64,000 bases of DNA from Providencia rettgeri (GTDB lineage Bacteria; Pseudomonadota; Gammaproteobacteria; Enterobacterales; Enterobacteriaceae). Of the stretch, positions 34,933 through 43,425 are shown piece by piece. The notes beneath the pieces are model-generated. The model made no database searches. It worked only from the letters and a program-made list of their open reading frames with translations, and was not told the DNA's origin. The stretch is from positions 1,116,001 through 1,180,000 of the forward strand of contig NZ_CP096258.1 of assembly GCF_023205015.1 (NCBI RefSeq), read 5' to 3'. A program made the translations under genes and the position numbers. Numbering within the stretch: the stretch's first letter is position 1; each line of letters starts with the position of its first letter.

Positions 34933-36036
34933 ATGAAAAATAGCCAGACGCTGGTAGTTAAATTAGGGACCAGTGTATTAACAGGGGGCTCGCGCCGTTT
35001 AAATCAAGCTCATATTGTTGAGCTGGTTAGGCAATGTGCGCAGCAATATGAAAAAGGGCATCGTATTATTATTGTGACTTCTGGGGCAATTGCCGCAGGT
35101 CGTGAACACTTAAATTACCCCGAACTGCCGGCTACCATAGCATCTAAACAGTTGCTTGCGGCGGTCGGCCAAAGTCGTTTAATTCAGTTATGGGAACGGT
35201 TATTCTCCATTTATGGTATTCATATCGGGCAAATGTTACTGACACGAGCCGATTTAGAAGACAGAGAACGTTTTTTAAATGCACGAGATACCTTACAAGC
35301 ACTGCTAGATAACGGAATCATTCCTGTTATCAATGAAAACGATGCCGTTGCTACTGCGGAAATCAAAGTCGGTGATAATGACAATCTCTCTGCTTTGGCT
35401 GCGATCCTCGGAGATGCTGACAAACTGTTATTACTGACTGATATCGAAGGCTTATATGATGCAGACCCACGCAGTAATCCAAATGCAAAATTGATCCCGG
35501 AAGTGTATGGTATTAATGATGAGCTTCGTGAAATGGCGGGGGGAAGCGTCAGCGGGTTAGGAACCGGTGGAATGGCAACTAAACTGCAAGCGGCAGATGT
35601 CGCGGGCCGCGCAGGGATTGATGTTATCATTGCAGCTGGAAATAAACCGGATGTGATTAATGCGGTTATTGAAAACCTTCCGGTTGGCACCCGTTTTTAT
35701 GGGCAAAAAAATCCAATGGAAAATCGTAAACGTTGGATTTTCGGAGCTCCAGCCGCTGGGGATGTGTATATTGATGATGGTGCACAATTGGCGATCATGG
35801 AAAAAGGCAGCTCGTTATTGCCAAAAGGTATTCAGAAAATTGAAGGCGATTTCTCTCGAGGTGCAGTGATCCGTATTCGTAATATGGCAGGAAAAGACCT
35901 TGCTCATGGGGTCAGCCACTATAATAGTGATGCACTGAGAATGATTGCGGGGCACCATTCACAAGAAATCAGCAAAATACTTGGCTATGAACACGGTTCT
36001 GTGGCTGTTCATCGTGATGATATGATAGTGAGTTAA
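34933..36036 (+). CDS. proB: ProB, glutamate 5-kinase
   Basis: A 367-aa enzyme: amino-acid kinase domain (VVKLGTSVLTGG, TSGAIAAGREHL, INENDAVAT) and C-terminal PUA domain (about 275-355). It phosphorylates glutamate, the feedback-controlled first step of proline synthesis. The ATG at 34933 gives the E. coli length; an adjacent ATG at 34930 is equally usable. Followed 2 bp later by proA. Confidence 0.95.
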   Translation: MKNSQTLVVKLGTSVLTGGSRRLNQAHIVELVRQCAQQYEKGHRIIIVTSGAIAAGREHLNYPELPATIASKQLLAAVGQSRLIQLWERLFSIYGIHIGQMLLTRADLEDRERFLNARDTLQALLDNGIIPVINENDAVATAEIKVGDNDNLSALAAILGDADKLLLLTDIEGLYDADPRSNPNAKLIPEVYGINDELREMAGGSVSGLGTGGMATKLQAADVAGRAGIDVIIAAGNKPDVINAVIENLPVGTRFYGQKNPMENRKRWIFGAPAAGDVYIDDGAQLAIMEKGSSLLPKGIQKIEGDFSRGAVIRIRNMAGKDLAHGVSHYNSDALRMIAGHHSQEISKILGYEHGSVAVHRDDMIVS

Positions 36037-36038
36037 TT

Positions 36039-37292
36039 ATGTTAGAGACAATGGGTAAGGCAGCAAGGGTTGCTTCATGGCAATTAGCTCAGTTAAGCAC
36101 CAAACAAAAAAATGCAGCATTATTACAAATTGCTGATCTATTAGAACAAGACAATGCCGTTATACTCGCAGCGAATCAAAAAGACATGGCGCAGGCAAAA
36201 GCAAGCGGTATGACCGAAGCGTTGCAAGACCGCTTATTATTGACGCCAGAGCGTTTAAAAAGTATTGCTGATGATGTCAGAAAAGTATGCCAATTAGCGG
36301 ATCCTGTTGGGCAAATCATTGATGGAAGCCAATTGGATAGCGGCTTAAATTTACAGCGCTGTCGTGTCCCATTGGGGGTTGTCGGTGTCATTTATGAAGC
36401 TCGCCCTAATGTCACTGTTGATGTGGCCTCGTTATGTTTAAAAACAGGTAATGCGGTCATTTTGCGTGGCGGGAAAGAGACGCATCATACTAACCTTGCG
36501 GTGGTGGAAGTTATTCAAAAAGCATTGGAAAATAGCGGCTTGCCAGCAGATGCAGTACAAGCTATTAATAACCCTGACCGTGAATTAGTCGCACAATTAC
36601 TCAAATTAGATCGCTACGTTGATATGCTAATCCCTCGCGGTGGTGCGGGTTTACATAAATTATGCCGTGAGCAATCAACGATCCCAGTCATTACGGGGGG
36701 AATTGGCGTTTGCCACACATTTGTTGATAAATCCGTAGATTTTAATAAAGCGATTAACGTGATTATTAATGCAAAAGTTCAGCGCCCAAGTGCCTGTAAT
36801 TCACTTGAAACATTATTAGTTCATAAAGAGATTGCGAATGAGTTTTTACCATTTTTAAGTGAAAAAATGGCGCAGCAACAAGTGACATTGCATGCGAGTG
36901 AGAAAGCGCTTCCCTTGCTAAAAGAAGGCCCAGCAAACGTTGTTGATGTAAAACCTGAAAACCTTGTTGATGAATGGCTATCACTGGATCTTAACGTCGA
37001 AATTGTTGATGATATTGACGCGGCTATCGACCATATTCGCCATTATGGCACCGCACATTCTGATGCTATCTTGACAGAATCCATTCATCAAGCTGACTAT
37101 TTTGTTCAGTGTGTAGATTCAGCAGCGGTATATGTTAATGCAAGTACGCGTTTTACCGATGGTGGGCAGTTCGGTTTAGGTGCAGAGGTTGCCGTGAGTA
37201 CGCAAAAACTGCATTCACGTGGCCCTATGGGGTTAGATGCTCTGACAACGTATAAATGGATCGGATATGGCGACTTTTTAAGTCGCCCATAA
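36039..37292 (+). CDS. proA: ProA, glutamate-5-semialdehyde dehydrogenase
   Basis: A 417-aa NADPH-dependent aldehyde-dehydrogenase-fold enzyme, second step of proline synthesis. The catalytic Cys lies in QRPSACNSLETLLVH. PLGVVGVIYEARPNVT and AVILRGGKE are the other family blocks. Cotranscribed with proB and closed by a strong terminator. Confidence 0.96.
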   Translation: MLETMGKAARVASWQLAQLSTKQKNAALLQIADLLEQDNAVILAANQKDMAQAKASGMTEALQDRLLLTPERLKSIADDVRKVCQLADPVGQIIDGSQLDSGLNLQRCRVPLGVVGVIYEARPNVTVDVASLCLKTGNAVILRGGKETHHTNLAVVEVIQKALENSGLPADAVQAINNPDRELVAQLLKLDRYVDMLIPRGGAGLHKLCREQSTIPVITGGIGVCHTFVDKSVDFNKAINVIINAKVQRPSACNSLETLLVHKEIANEFLPFLSEKMAQQQVTLHASEKALPLLKEGPANVVDVKPENLVDEWLSLDLNVEIVDDIDAAIDHIRHYGTAHSDAILTESIHQADYFVQCVDSAAVYVNASTRFTDGGQFGLGAEVAVSTQKLHSRGPMGLDALTTYKWIGYGDFLSRP

Positions 37293-37311
37293 AGAGTCAA
37301 CATGATGAGAT

Positions 37312-37339
37312 AGCCACACTTGTGTGGCTTTCTTTTTTT
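37312..37339 (+). terminator. proBA terminator
   Basis: AGCCACAC pairs with GTGTGGCT, followed by TTCTTTTTTT, 19 bp past proA. Confidence 0.9.
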
Positions 37340-37419
37340 ATTTGCCAAATAAGGCAATTTATCATAAGCAAATTTGTAGTTAGTATTGCTTAGTATTTAT
37401 GATGATGGGATGAAATTTA

Positions 37420-37917
37420 ATGTTTTACATTATCGGTCCAAGAGGTTCGGGGAAAACCACAATAGGTAAAAAACTTGCAGAATCTAAAGGTTATCAATTT
37501 GTTGATACAGATAAATTGATTTTAGAAAAAGCTGGAAAAAGTATTGCTGAAATTGTTGAACAGCACGGCTGGGATTACTTTCGTCAATTAGAGACTGACG
37601 TTCTTAAGTCGATTAAGCAAAATAACATGATTGTATCTACTGGTGGAGGCCTTGTTCTTGCAGAAGAAAATCAGCAAATTATGCGTAATAACGGCACCGT
37701 TATTTATTTAAATACCAATCCTGAAGTTTTAGCAAAACGCCTTGCTGCGGAACCACAAGCCGATCAGCGGCCAAGCTTGACGGGGAAATCTTTAGTTGAA
37801 GAAATTGAAGAAGTGATGCAGCAAAGGGAGCCTATATATCGCGCGACAGCACACCATATTATTGATGCTGCGCAGCCAGTCGACGATATCATCACACAAC
37901 TTAATGATTTAACTTAA
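37420..37917 (+). CDS. aroL: AroL, shikimate kinase II
   Basis: A 165-aa P-loop kinase phosphorylating shikimate. Walker A is GPRGSGKTT; the shikimate-binding DTD (FVDTDKLI) and GGG (STGGGLV) motifs and the lid RPSLTGK are present. The GPRG start and overall sequence fit AroL better than AroK, as does the position after proA. E. coli aroL is controlled by TyrR and TrpR; I could not identify a convincing box here. Confidence 0.9.
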   Translation: MFYIIGPRGSGKTTIGKKLAESKGYQFVDTDKLILEKAGKSIAEIVEQHGWDYFRQLETDVLKSIKQNNMIVSTGGGLVLAEENQQIMRNNGTVIYLNTNPEVLAKRLAAEPQADQRPSLTGKSLVEEIEEVMQQREPIYRATAHHIIDAAQPVDDIITQLNDLT

Positions 37918-38057
37918 ACGTATTTATGGTAAGTCATCGGTATTTTAGGAATATACCAATTAGAGTAAATGGAGCGGCTCAGTAAGATAGACGCAGCTAA
38001 GGGTAGAAACGTATCACTCTAATATATCAAAATATAATCATAGTATAGGGATTCATT

Positions 38058-40205
38058 ATGTTGGCAAAGGTAGTCAAAACAGTACTTAAATTTTTATTTC
38101 GTGTACAAGTTATTGGCGATGCGAAAGAATTTAATCAAGATAAATGCTTAATTACACCTAATCATGTTTCTTTTCTTGATGGTGTATTGATTGCACTTTT
38201 CTTGCCTGTTAAGCCTGTATTTGCTGTTTATTCGACATTTGCCACACCAAAAATGGTGAAGCGCCTTAAGCCTTATGCAGATATTGTTCCTCTTGATCCC
38301 GCCAACCCACTAGGTATTCGTCACCTTGTTAAAGAGGTAGAAAAAGGTCGTCCGATAGTTATTTTTCCCGAAGGTCGAATTTCAGTTCATGGTTCTTTAA
38401 TGAAAATATACGAAGGTGCAGCGTTTGTGGCAGCTAAGTCAGGAGCAAAAATTGTTCCTATTCGTATAGAAGGTGCACAATATAGCCATTTTGGGCGTCT
38501 GAAAGGGATTTTTCCATTAAAATGGTTCCCGAAGATCACATTGCATATCTTGCCGGCACAAGAAATTCCTATGCCAGAAGCTCCTAGAGCGGTAGAACGT
38601 CGTGCTCTGGCGGGTGAACATCTGTACCAAATCATGAAATCCGCACGTATGTCTTGTTTACCACAAGTCACATTAGTTGAAGAATTTATTCAAAGTGTCC
38701 AGTTTTTTGGGCGCCGCACGCCTTGTATTGAAGACATCGCATTTAAAGAAGATTCATATCAATCTCTATTGAAAAAAACCTTAGGGGTTGGTCGTATTAT
38801 TGAACGTTATACTCATGAAAATGAAAGGGTTGGCTTATTACTGCCAAATGCGACAGTCACCGCGGCTGCAATTTTCGGTGCTTTAATGAGAGGCCGAGTA
38901 CCTGCTATGCTTAATTACACTGCGGGCAGTCATGGTATTAGCAACGCGTTAAAAGCTTCTGCTGCAAAAGTGGTCTTTACTTCCCGCCAGTTTTTGGAAA
39001 AAGGCAACTTAACGCATATTCCAGAGCAAGTGCCAGAAGCTAGTTGGATTTACCTTGAAGATTTAAAAGACACAGTAACATGGCAAGATAAATTATGGAT
39101 TATTAAGCACTTATTTAACCCTAAAAAAGCTATTATTCCCCGTAAACCGTCCGATGAGGCGATTGTTTTATTTACATCCGGCTCAGAAGGTACACCAAAA
39201 GGTGTTGTCCATAGCCATGCCAGTTTAATGGCAAACGTAGAACAAATTAAAACAATCGCTGATTTCACACCACGTGACCGCTTTATGTCGTCACTGCCGC
39301 TGTTTCATGCATTTGGTTTGACGGTTGGGCTATTTATCCCGCTATTTTCAGGGAGCCGAGTTTTCCTTTACCCAAGTCCATTGCATTACCGGATCATTCC
39401 TGAATTAGTCTATGACAAAAACTGTACCGTCTTATTTGGGACATCAACCTTTTTAGGTAACTATGCACGGTTTGCTCATCAGTATGATTTTGCACGTTTG
39501 CGTTATGTGGTTGCCGGCGCAGAAAAATTATCAGATAAAACGAAAAAGATCTGGTTTGATAAATTTGGTATCCGAATTCTTGAGGGCTATGGGGTAACTG
39601 AGTGTGCACCAATTGTATCAATCAATGTCCCTATGGCTGCGAAAGAAGGTTCTGTAGGGCAAATTCTACCTGAAATGGAAGCGCGAATTATCCCGATTTC
39701 TGGTATTGAGCAAGGCGGAAAATTACAGCTTAAAGGCCCAAATATCATGAAAGGGTATTTGCGTGTTGAAGCGCCAGGCGTACTTGAAACACCGCAAGCT
39801 GAAAATGCACAAGGTGAAATAGAGGAAGGTTGGTACGACACCGGTGATATCGTTGAATTAGATCATAAAAATTTCTGTACGATAAAAGGCCGTGTTAAGC
39901 GTTTTGCTAAACTTGCAGGCGAAATGGTTTCCCTCGAAAGTATTGAGCAAATGGTGGCCTCTCTTTCTCCTAATGCAAATCACGGTGTGGTGACAAAGCC
40001 AGATAGCAGTAAGGGTGAAGCGCTTGTTTTGTTCACAACAGATAAAGAATTAGACCGTAGTGCATTGTCTAGCGCAGCCAAAAGCAAAGGGTTAACCGAG
40101 TTAGCGGTTCCCCGCGATATTCGTTTTGTTAAAGAGTTGCCAGTACTTGGTAGTGGTAAAACGGACTTTGTTACATTAAAACAAATGGCATTAAAGGATG
40201 AATAA
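38058..40205 (+). CDS. aas: Aas, 2-acyl-GPE acyltransferase / acyl-ACP synthetase
   Basis: A 715-aa bifunctional inner-membrane enzyme that reacylates lysophosphatidylethanolamine. The N-terminal PlsC-like domain has NHVSFLDG and FPEGRIS (about residues 35-115). The C-terminal adenylating domain has LFTSGSEGTPKGV and WYDTGD. It works with LplT, whose gene overlaps the aas stop by 8 bases. Confidence 0.96.
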   Translation: MLAKVVKTVLKFLFRVQVIGDAKEFNQDKCLITPNHVSFLDGVLIALFLPVKPVFAVYSTFATPKMVKRLKPYADIVPLDPANPLGIRHLVKEVEKGRPIVIFPEGRISVHGSLMKIYEGAAFVAAKSGAKIVPIRIEGAQYSHFGRLKGIFPLKWFPKITLHILPAQEIPMPEAPRAVERRALAGEHLYQIMKSARMSCLPQVTLVEEFIQSVQFFGRRTPCIEDIAFKEDSYQSLLKKTLGVGRIIERYTHENERVGLLLPNATVTAAAIFGALMRGRVPAMLNYTAGSHGISNALKASAAKVVFTSRQFLEKGNLTHIPEQVPEASWIYLEDLKDTVTWQDKLWIIKHLFNPKKAIIPRKPSDEAIVLFTSGSEGTPKGVVHSHASLMANVEQIKTIADFTPRDRFMSSLPLFHAFGLTVGLFIPLFSGSRVFLYPSPLHYRIIPELVYDKNCTVLFGTSTFLGNYARFAHQYDFARLRYVVAGAEKLSDKTKKIWFDKFGIRILEGYGVTECAPIVSINVPMAAKEGSVGQILPEMEARIIPISGIEQGGKLQLKGPNIMKGYLRVEAPGVLETPQAENAQGEIEEGWYDTGDIVELDHKNFCTIKGRVKRFAKLAGEMVSLESIEQMVASLSPNANHGVVTKPDSSKGEALVLFTTDKELDRSALSSAAKSKGLTELAVPRDIRFVKELPVLGSGKTDFVTLKQMALKDE

Positions 40206-41409
40206 GATGCAAGAAAGTACTTCCAATTCGCCGCTAATGAGCAGAGGAATGAAAGCCGTACTTGCTTCACAGTTTCTCTCTGCATTTGCAGATAATGCAC
40301 TATTGTTCGCCATATTAGCCCAGCTTAAAGCCGAGTTCTATCCTGAATGGAGCCATCCTATCCTGCAAATGGTGTTTGTTTTCACGTACATCGTTTTAGC
40401 GCCGTTTGTTGGGCAAATTGCAGATAGGTTCTCAAAGGGCCGAGTGATGTTGTTTTCTAACATCTTCAAATTTATTGGCGCATTAGGAATTTGTTTTGGC
40501 CTAAACCCATTCCTTTGTTATGGGTTAGTGGGGATCGGAGCCGCTTCATATTCGCCAGCTAAATACGGTATTTTGGGTGAACTGACCGGGGGAGATAACC
40601 TTGTTAAGGCCAATGGTGTCATGGAAGCTTCAACAATCGCAGCCATTTTAGTGGGCTCAGTTGTTGGCGGAATGCTTTCCGATATTAACTTAATCTTAGC
40701 GCTGGGAACATGTGCTGTACTCTACGCACTAGCCGTTATTGCGAATTTTTTCATCCCACATTTAGACGCTGCGAGGCCGGGAAAAGGTTGGGATCTTAAA
40801 TTGCTGATGACGTCTTTTTTCAGTGCGTGCCGCGTGCTATGGGCAAACCAAGAAAGTCGTTTTTCACTAGTCGGAACCAGTTTGTTCTGGGGGGCCGGGG
40901 TAACACTGCGTTTTCTGCTTGTTGCATGGGTACCTGTGGCATTGGGGTTACAAGACAACACAACGCCGACTATTCTAAATGCGATGGTTGCCGTGGGAAT
41001 AGTCGCAGGTGCTGGGCTTGCTGCCAAATTTATTACCCTAAAAACAGTTTATCGCTGCATTCCTGCAGGGGTTATTATCGGGATGATGGTGGTGTTACTT
41101 TCCTTGCAAACAAATATCATTCCATCCTATTTCATTTTAATCATTCTCGGTGTTTTTGGTGGTTTATTTGTTGTTCCATTGAATGCATTATTGCAAGAAA
41201 AAGGGAAAGAAACCGTTGGGGCAGGGAATGCGATCGCGGTACAAAATTTAGGTGAAAATAGTGCAATGCTGATTATGTTAGGCTTGTACTCATTAGCAAT
41301 TAAAGCAGGTTTGTCAGTTGTGAATGCAGGTATTGGTTTTGGTGCTGTCTTCGCAATTGCGATAGCGGGTTTATGGGTTTGGGATCGCGCTCGTAAAAAA
41401 ATGGCATAA
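40198..41409 (+). CDS. lplT: LplT, lysophospholipid transporter
   Basis: A 403-aa major-facilitator protein with about 12 predicted helices that flips lysophospholipids inward for reacylation by Aas. FLSAFADNALLFAI and GAASYSPAKYGILGEL are nearly identical to E. coli. The first ATG overlaps aas; a second ATG at 40207 is the alternative start. Confidence 0.95.
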   Translation: MNKMQESTSNSPLMSRGMKAVLASQFLSAFADNALLFAILAQLKAEFYPEWSHPILQMVFVFTYIVLAPFVGQIADRFSKGRVMLFSNIFKFIGALGICFGLNPFLCYGLVGIGAASYSPAKYGILGELTGGDNLVKANGVMEASTIAAILVGSVVGGMLSDINLILALGTCAVLYALAVIANFFIPHLDAARPGKGWDLKLLMTSFFSACRVLWANQESRFSLVGTSLFWGAGVTLRFLLVAWVPVALGLQDNTTPTILNAMVAVGIVAGAGLAAKFITLKTVYRCIPAGVIIGMMVVLLSLQTNIIPSYFILIILGVFGGLFVVPLNALLQEKGKETVGAGNAIAVQNLGENSAMLIMLGLYSLAIKAGLSVVNAGIGFGAVFAIAIAGLWVWDRARKKMA

Positions 41410-41423
41410 AGGTAGATAACATC

Positions 41424-41927
41424 ATGATAGATGAGAAGCGGCTTGAAACATTGAGTATTCAGGTTGGGCTGAAACTGAAAGAACAGGGTAAAACAGTCAC
41501 AACCGCGGAGTCTTGTACTGGAGGCTGGGTTGCTAAGGTTTTGACTGATATATCGGGTAGTTCCGACTACTTTCAGCGCGGTTTTGTGACTTACAGCAAT
41601 GAGGCAAAGCACCAAATGATCGGTGTTAAAAGTGAATCTTTACAGCGGTATGGCGCGGTCAGCCAACAGGTTGTTACTGAAATGGCGGAGGGCGCTTTAC
41701 AAGCAGCTTGTGCAGATTTTGCTATTTCAGTCAGTGGGATTGCAGGCCCGGGGGGCGGTAGTGTAGAAAAACCTGTTGGTACGGTATGGTTTGGTTTTGC
41801 ACAAAAACAGGCAGACCAGACAGTATTTGTCACTACACAGCATAGAGTGTTTCAAGGAAACAGAAACGAAGTTCGTTTTCAATCAACAGTTTATATACTC
41901 GAAACACTTTTAGAGCAGTTAAATTAA
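41424..41927 (+). CDS. pncC: PncC, nicotinamide-nucleotide amidase (CinA C-terminal type)
   Basis: A 167-aa CinA C-terminal-domain protein that deamidates NMN to NaMN in NAD recycling. TTAESCTGGWVAK and VSGIAGPGGGS are the family signatures. It is the stand-alone form (YgaD), next to recA as in E. coli. Confidence 0.93.
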   Translation: MIDEKRLETLSIQVGLKLKEQGKTVTTAESCTGGWVAKVLTDISGSSDYFQRGFVTYSNEAKHQMIGVKSESLQRYGAVSQQVVTEMAEGALQAACADFAISVSGIAGPGGGSVEKPVGTVWFGFAQKQADQTVFVTTQHRVFQGNRNEVRFQSTVYILETLLEQLN

Positions 41928-41939
41928 AAATTTTCTTGA

Positions 41940-41959
41940 TACTGTATGATTATACAGTA
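41940..41959 (+). promoter_or_regulatory. LexA box of recA
   Basis: TACTGTATGATTATACAGTA is a near-ideal SOS box (CTGT-N8-ACAG) 72 bp upstream of the recA ATG, matching the position and strength of the E. coli recA operator. Confidence 0.95.
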
Positions 41960-42031
41960 TAATTAATTTCAACAAACCGAATTCAATCGTTTTATCTGCA
42001 GTGGTCAAATCATTGCACTTAGGGAGTAAAC

Positions 42032-43099
42032 ATGGCTATTGATGAAAACAAACAAAAAGCACTTGCAGCAGCATTAGGCCAAATTGAAAAACAATTTGGT
42101 AAAGGTTCCATTATGCGTCTTGGTGAAGACCGCTCTATGGATGTTGAAACTATCTCAACAGGCTCCTTATCCCTTGATGTTGCATTGGGTGCTGGTGGCT
42201 TGCCACTAGGCCGTATTGTTGAAATCTACGGCCCTGAAGCTTCAGGTAAAACAACACTAACTCTGCAAGTTATTGCTGCCGCACAGCGTAGTGGTAAAAC
42301 GTGTGCTTTCATCGATGCTGAACATGCTTTAGATCCCATCTATGCTAAAAAGCTAGGTGTAGATATCGATAACTTACTGTGTTCTCAACCCGATACCGGC
42401 GAGCAAGCCCTAGAAATTTGTGATGCATTAACTCGTTCAGGCGCAGTTGATGTGATCATCGTTGACTCCGTTGCCGCGTTAACACCGAAAGCTGAAATTG
42501 AAGGTGAAATTGGTGATTCACATATGGGCTTAGCAGCTCGTATGATGAGCCAAGCAATGCGTAAGTTAGCGGGTAACTTAAAAACATCTAACACTCTATT
42601 GATCTTCATTAACCAAATTCGTATGAAGATAGGTGTTATGTTTGGTAACCCAGAAACAACAACGGGTGGTAATGCATTAAAATTCTACGCATCTGTTCGC
42701 TTAGATATCCGTCGTATTGGCGCAGTGAAAAATGGCGAAGAGATCGTTGGTAGTGAAACTCGCGTTAAAGTAGTAAAAAACAAAGTTGCAGCACCATTTA
42801 AACAAGCTGAATTCCAAATTTTGTATGGTGAAGGTATTAATACCTTTGGCGAGTTAATTGACTTGGGTGTAAAACATAAGTTAATTGAAAAAGCTGGGGC
42901 CTGGTATAGCTATAACGGCGACAAGATTGGCCAAGGTAAAGCTAATTCAACAAATTATTTAAAAGAGCATCCAGACGTCGCTCAAGAAATTGATACTAAA
43001 CTGCGTGAAATGTTATTGAACCACACGGGTGAATTTAGTAGTGCGGCAACAGACTTTATCAATGATGCTGATGAAGAAGAAGCACCAGAAGAATTTTAA
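42032..43099 (+). CDS. recA: RecA recombinase
   Basis: A 355-aa RecA. Walker A GPEASGKTT (about 67-75), the catalytic Glu region and the MAW-like DNA loops (EIGDSHMGLAARMMSQAMRK, GNPETTTGG) are intact, with an acidic C-terminal tail (DEEEAPEEF). It drives homologous recombination and LexA autocleavage. Autoregulated through the adjacent LexA box. Confidence 0.98.
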   Translation: MAIDENKQKALAAALGQIEKQFGKGSIMRLGEDRSMDVETISTGSLSLDVALGAGGLPLGRIVEIYGPEASGKTTLTLQVIAAAQRSGKTCAFIDAEHALDPIYAKKLGVDIDNLLCSQPDTGEQALEICDALTRSGAVDVIIVDSVAALTPKAEIEGEIGDSHMGLAARMMSQAMRKLAGNLKTSNTLLIFINQIRMKIGVMFGNPETTTGGNALKFYASVRLDIRRIGAVKNGEEIVGSETRVKVVKNKVAAPFKQAEFQILYGEGINTFGELIDLGVKHKLIEKAGAWYSYNGDKIGQGKANSTNYLKEHPDVAQEIDTKLREMLLNHTGEFSSAATDFINDADEEEAPEEF

Positions 43100-43425
43100 T
43101 ATCAACATAATTATTTGATTTATATGTTATTTGTAGGCGTCCCGCTCAAGTGGTGGCGCCTGTTTTGTTTTAGACCTATCGCATTAATAGTTTATTGAAC
43201 AGTTTTTCTGTGGAAAAATACATCAGTGCAAGGTATAAACATACTTTCAGAAAATATCTATACGCTTTACAATGAAAGCTGCGAATGGATGTATCTATAT
43301 TTTACTTCTGCACAAAGAGACTTTATCTTATCAGTCACTTTTTAATCGGAGAGTTGATTAGAGGTGATGTTACATTCCATCTCAACAATTCGTAATTCTG
43401 TTTCCAGCTTGATATCGGGATAAAT
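43100..43425 (+). other. recA-alaS intergenic region without recX
   Basis: A 326-bp gap where E. coli has recX. No reading frame resembling RecX is present on either strand. It holds a recA terminator-like hairpin (43135-43170) and the alaS promoter region. Confidence 0.75.
43135..43170 (+). terminator. Probable recA terminator
   Basis: AGGCG (43135-43139) pairs with CGCCT (43157-43161), with imperfect inner pairing, followed by GTTTTGTTTT. It is 35 bp past the recA stop. Confidence 0.6.
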
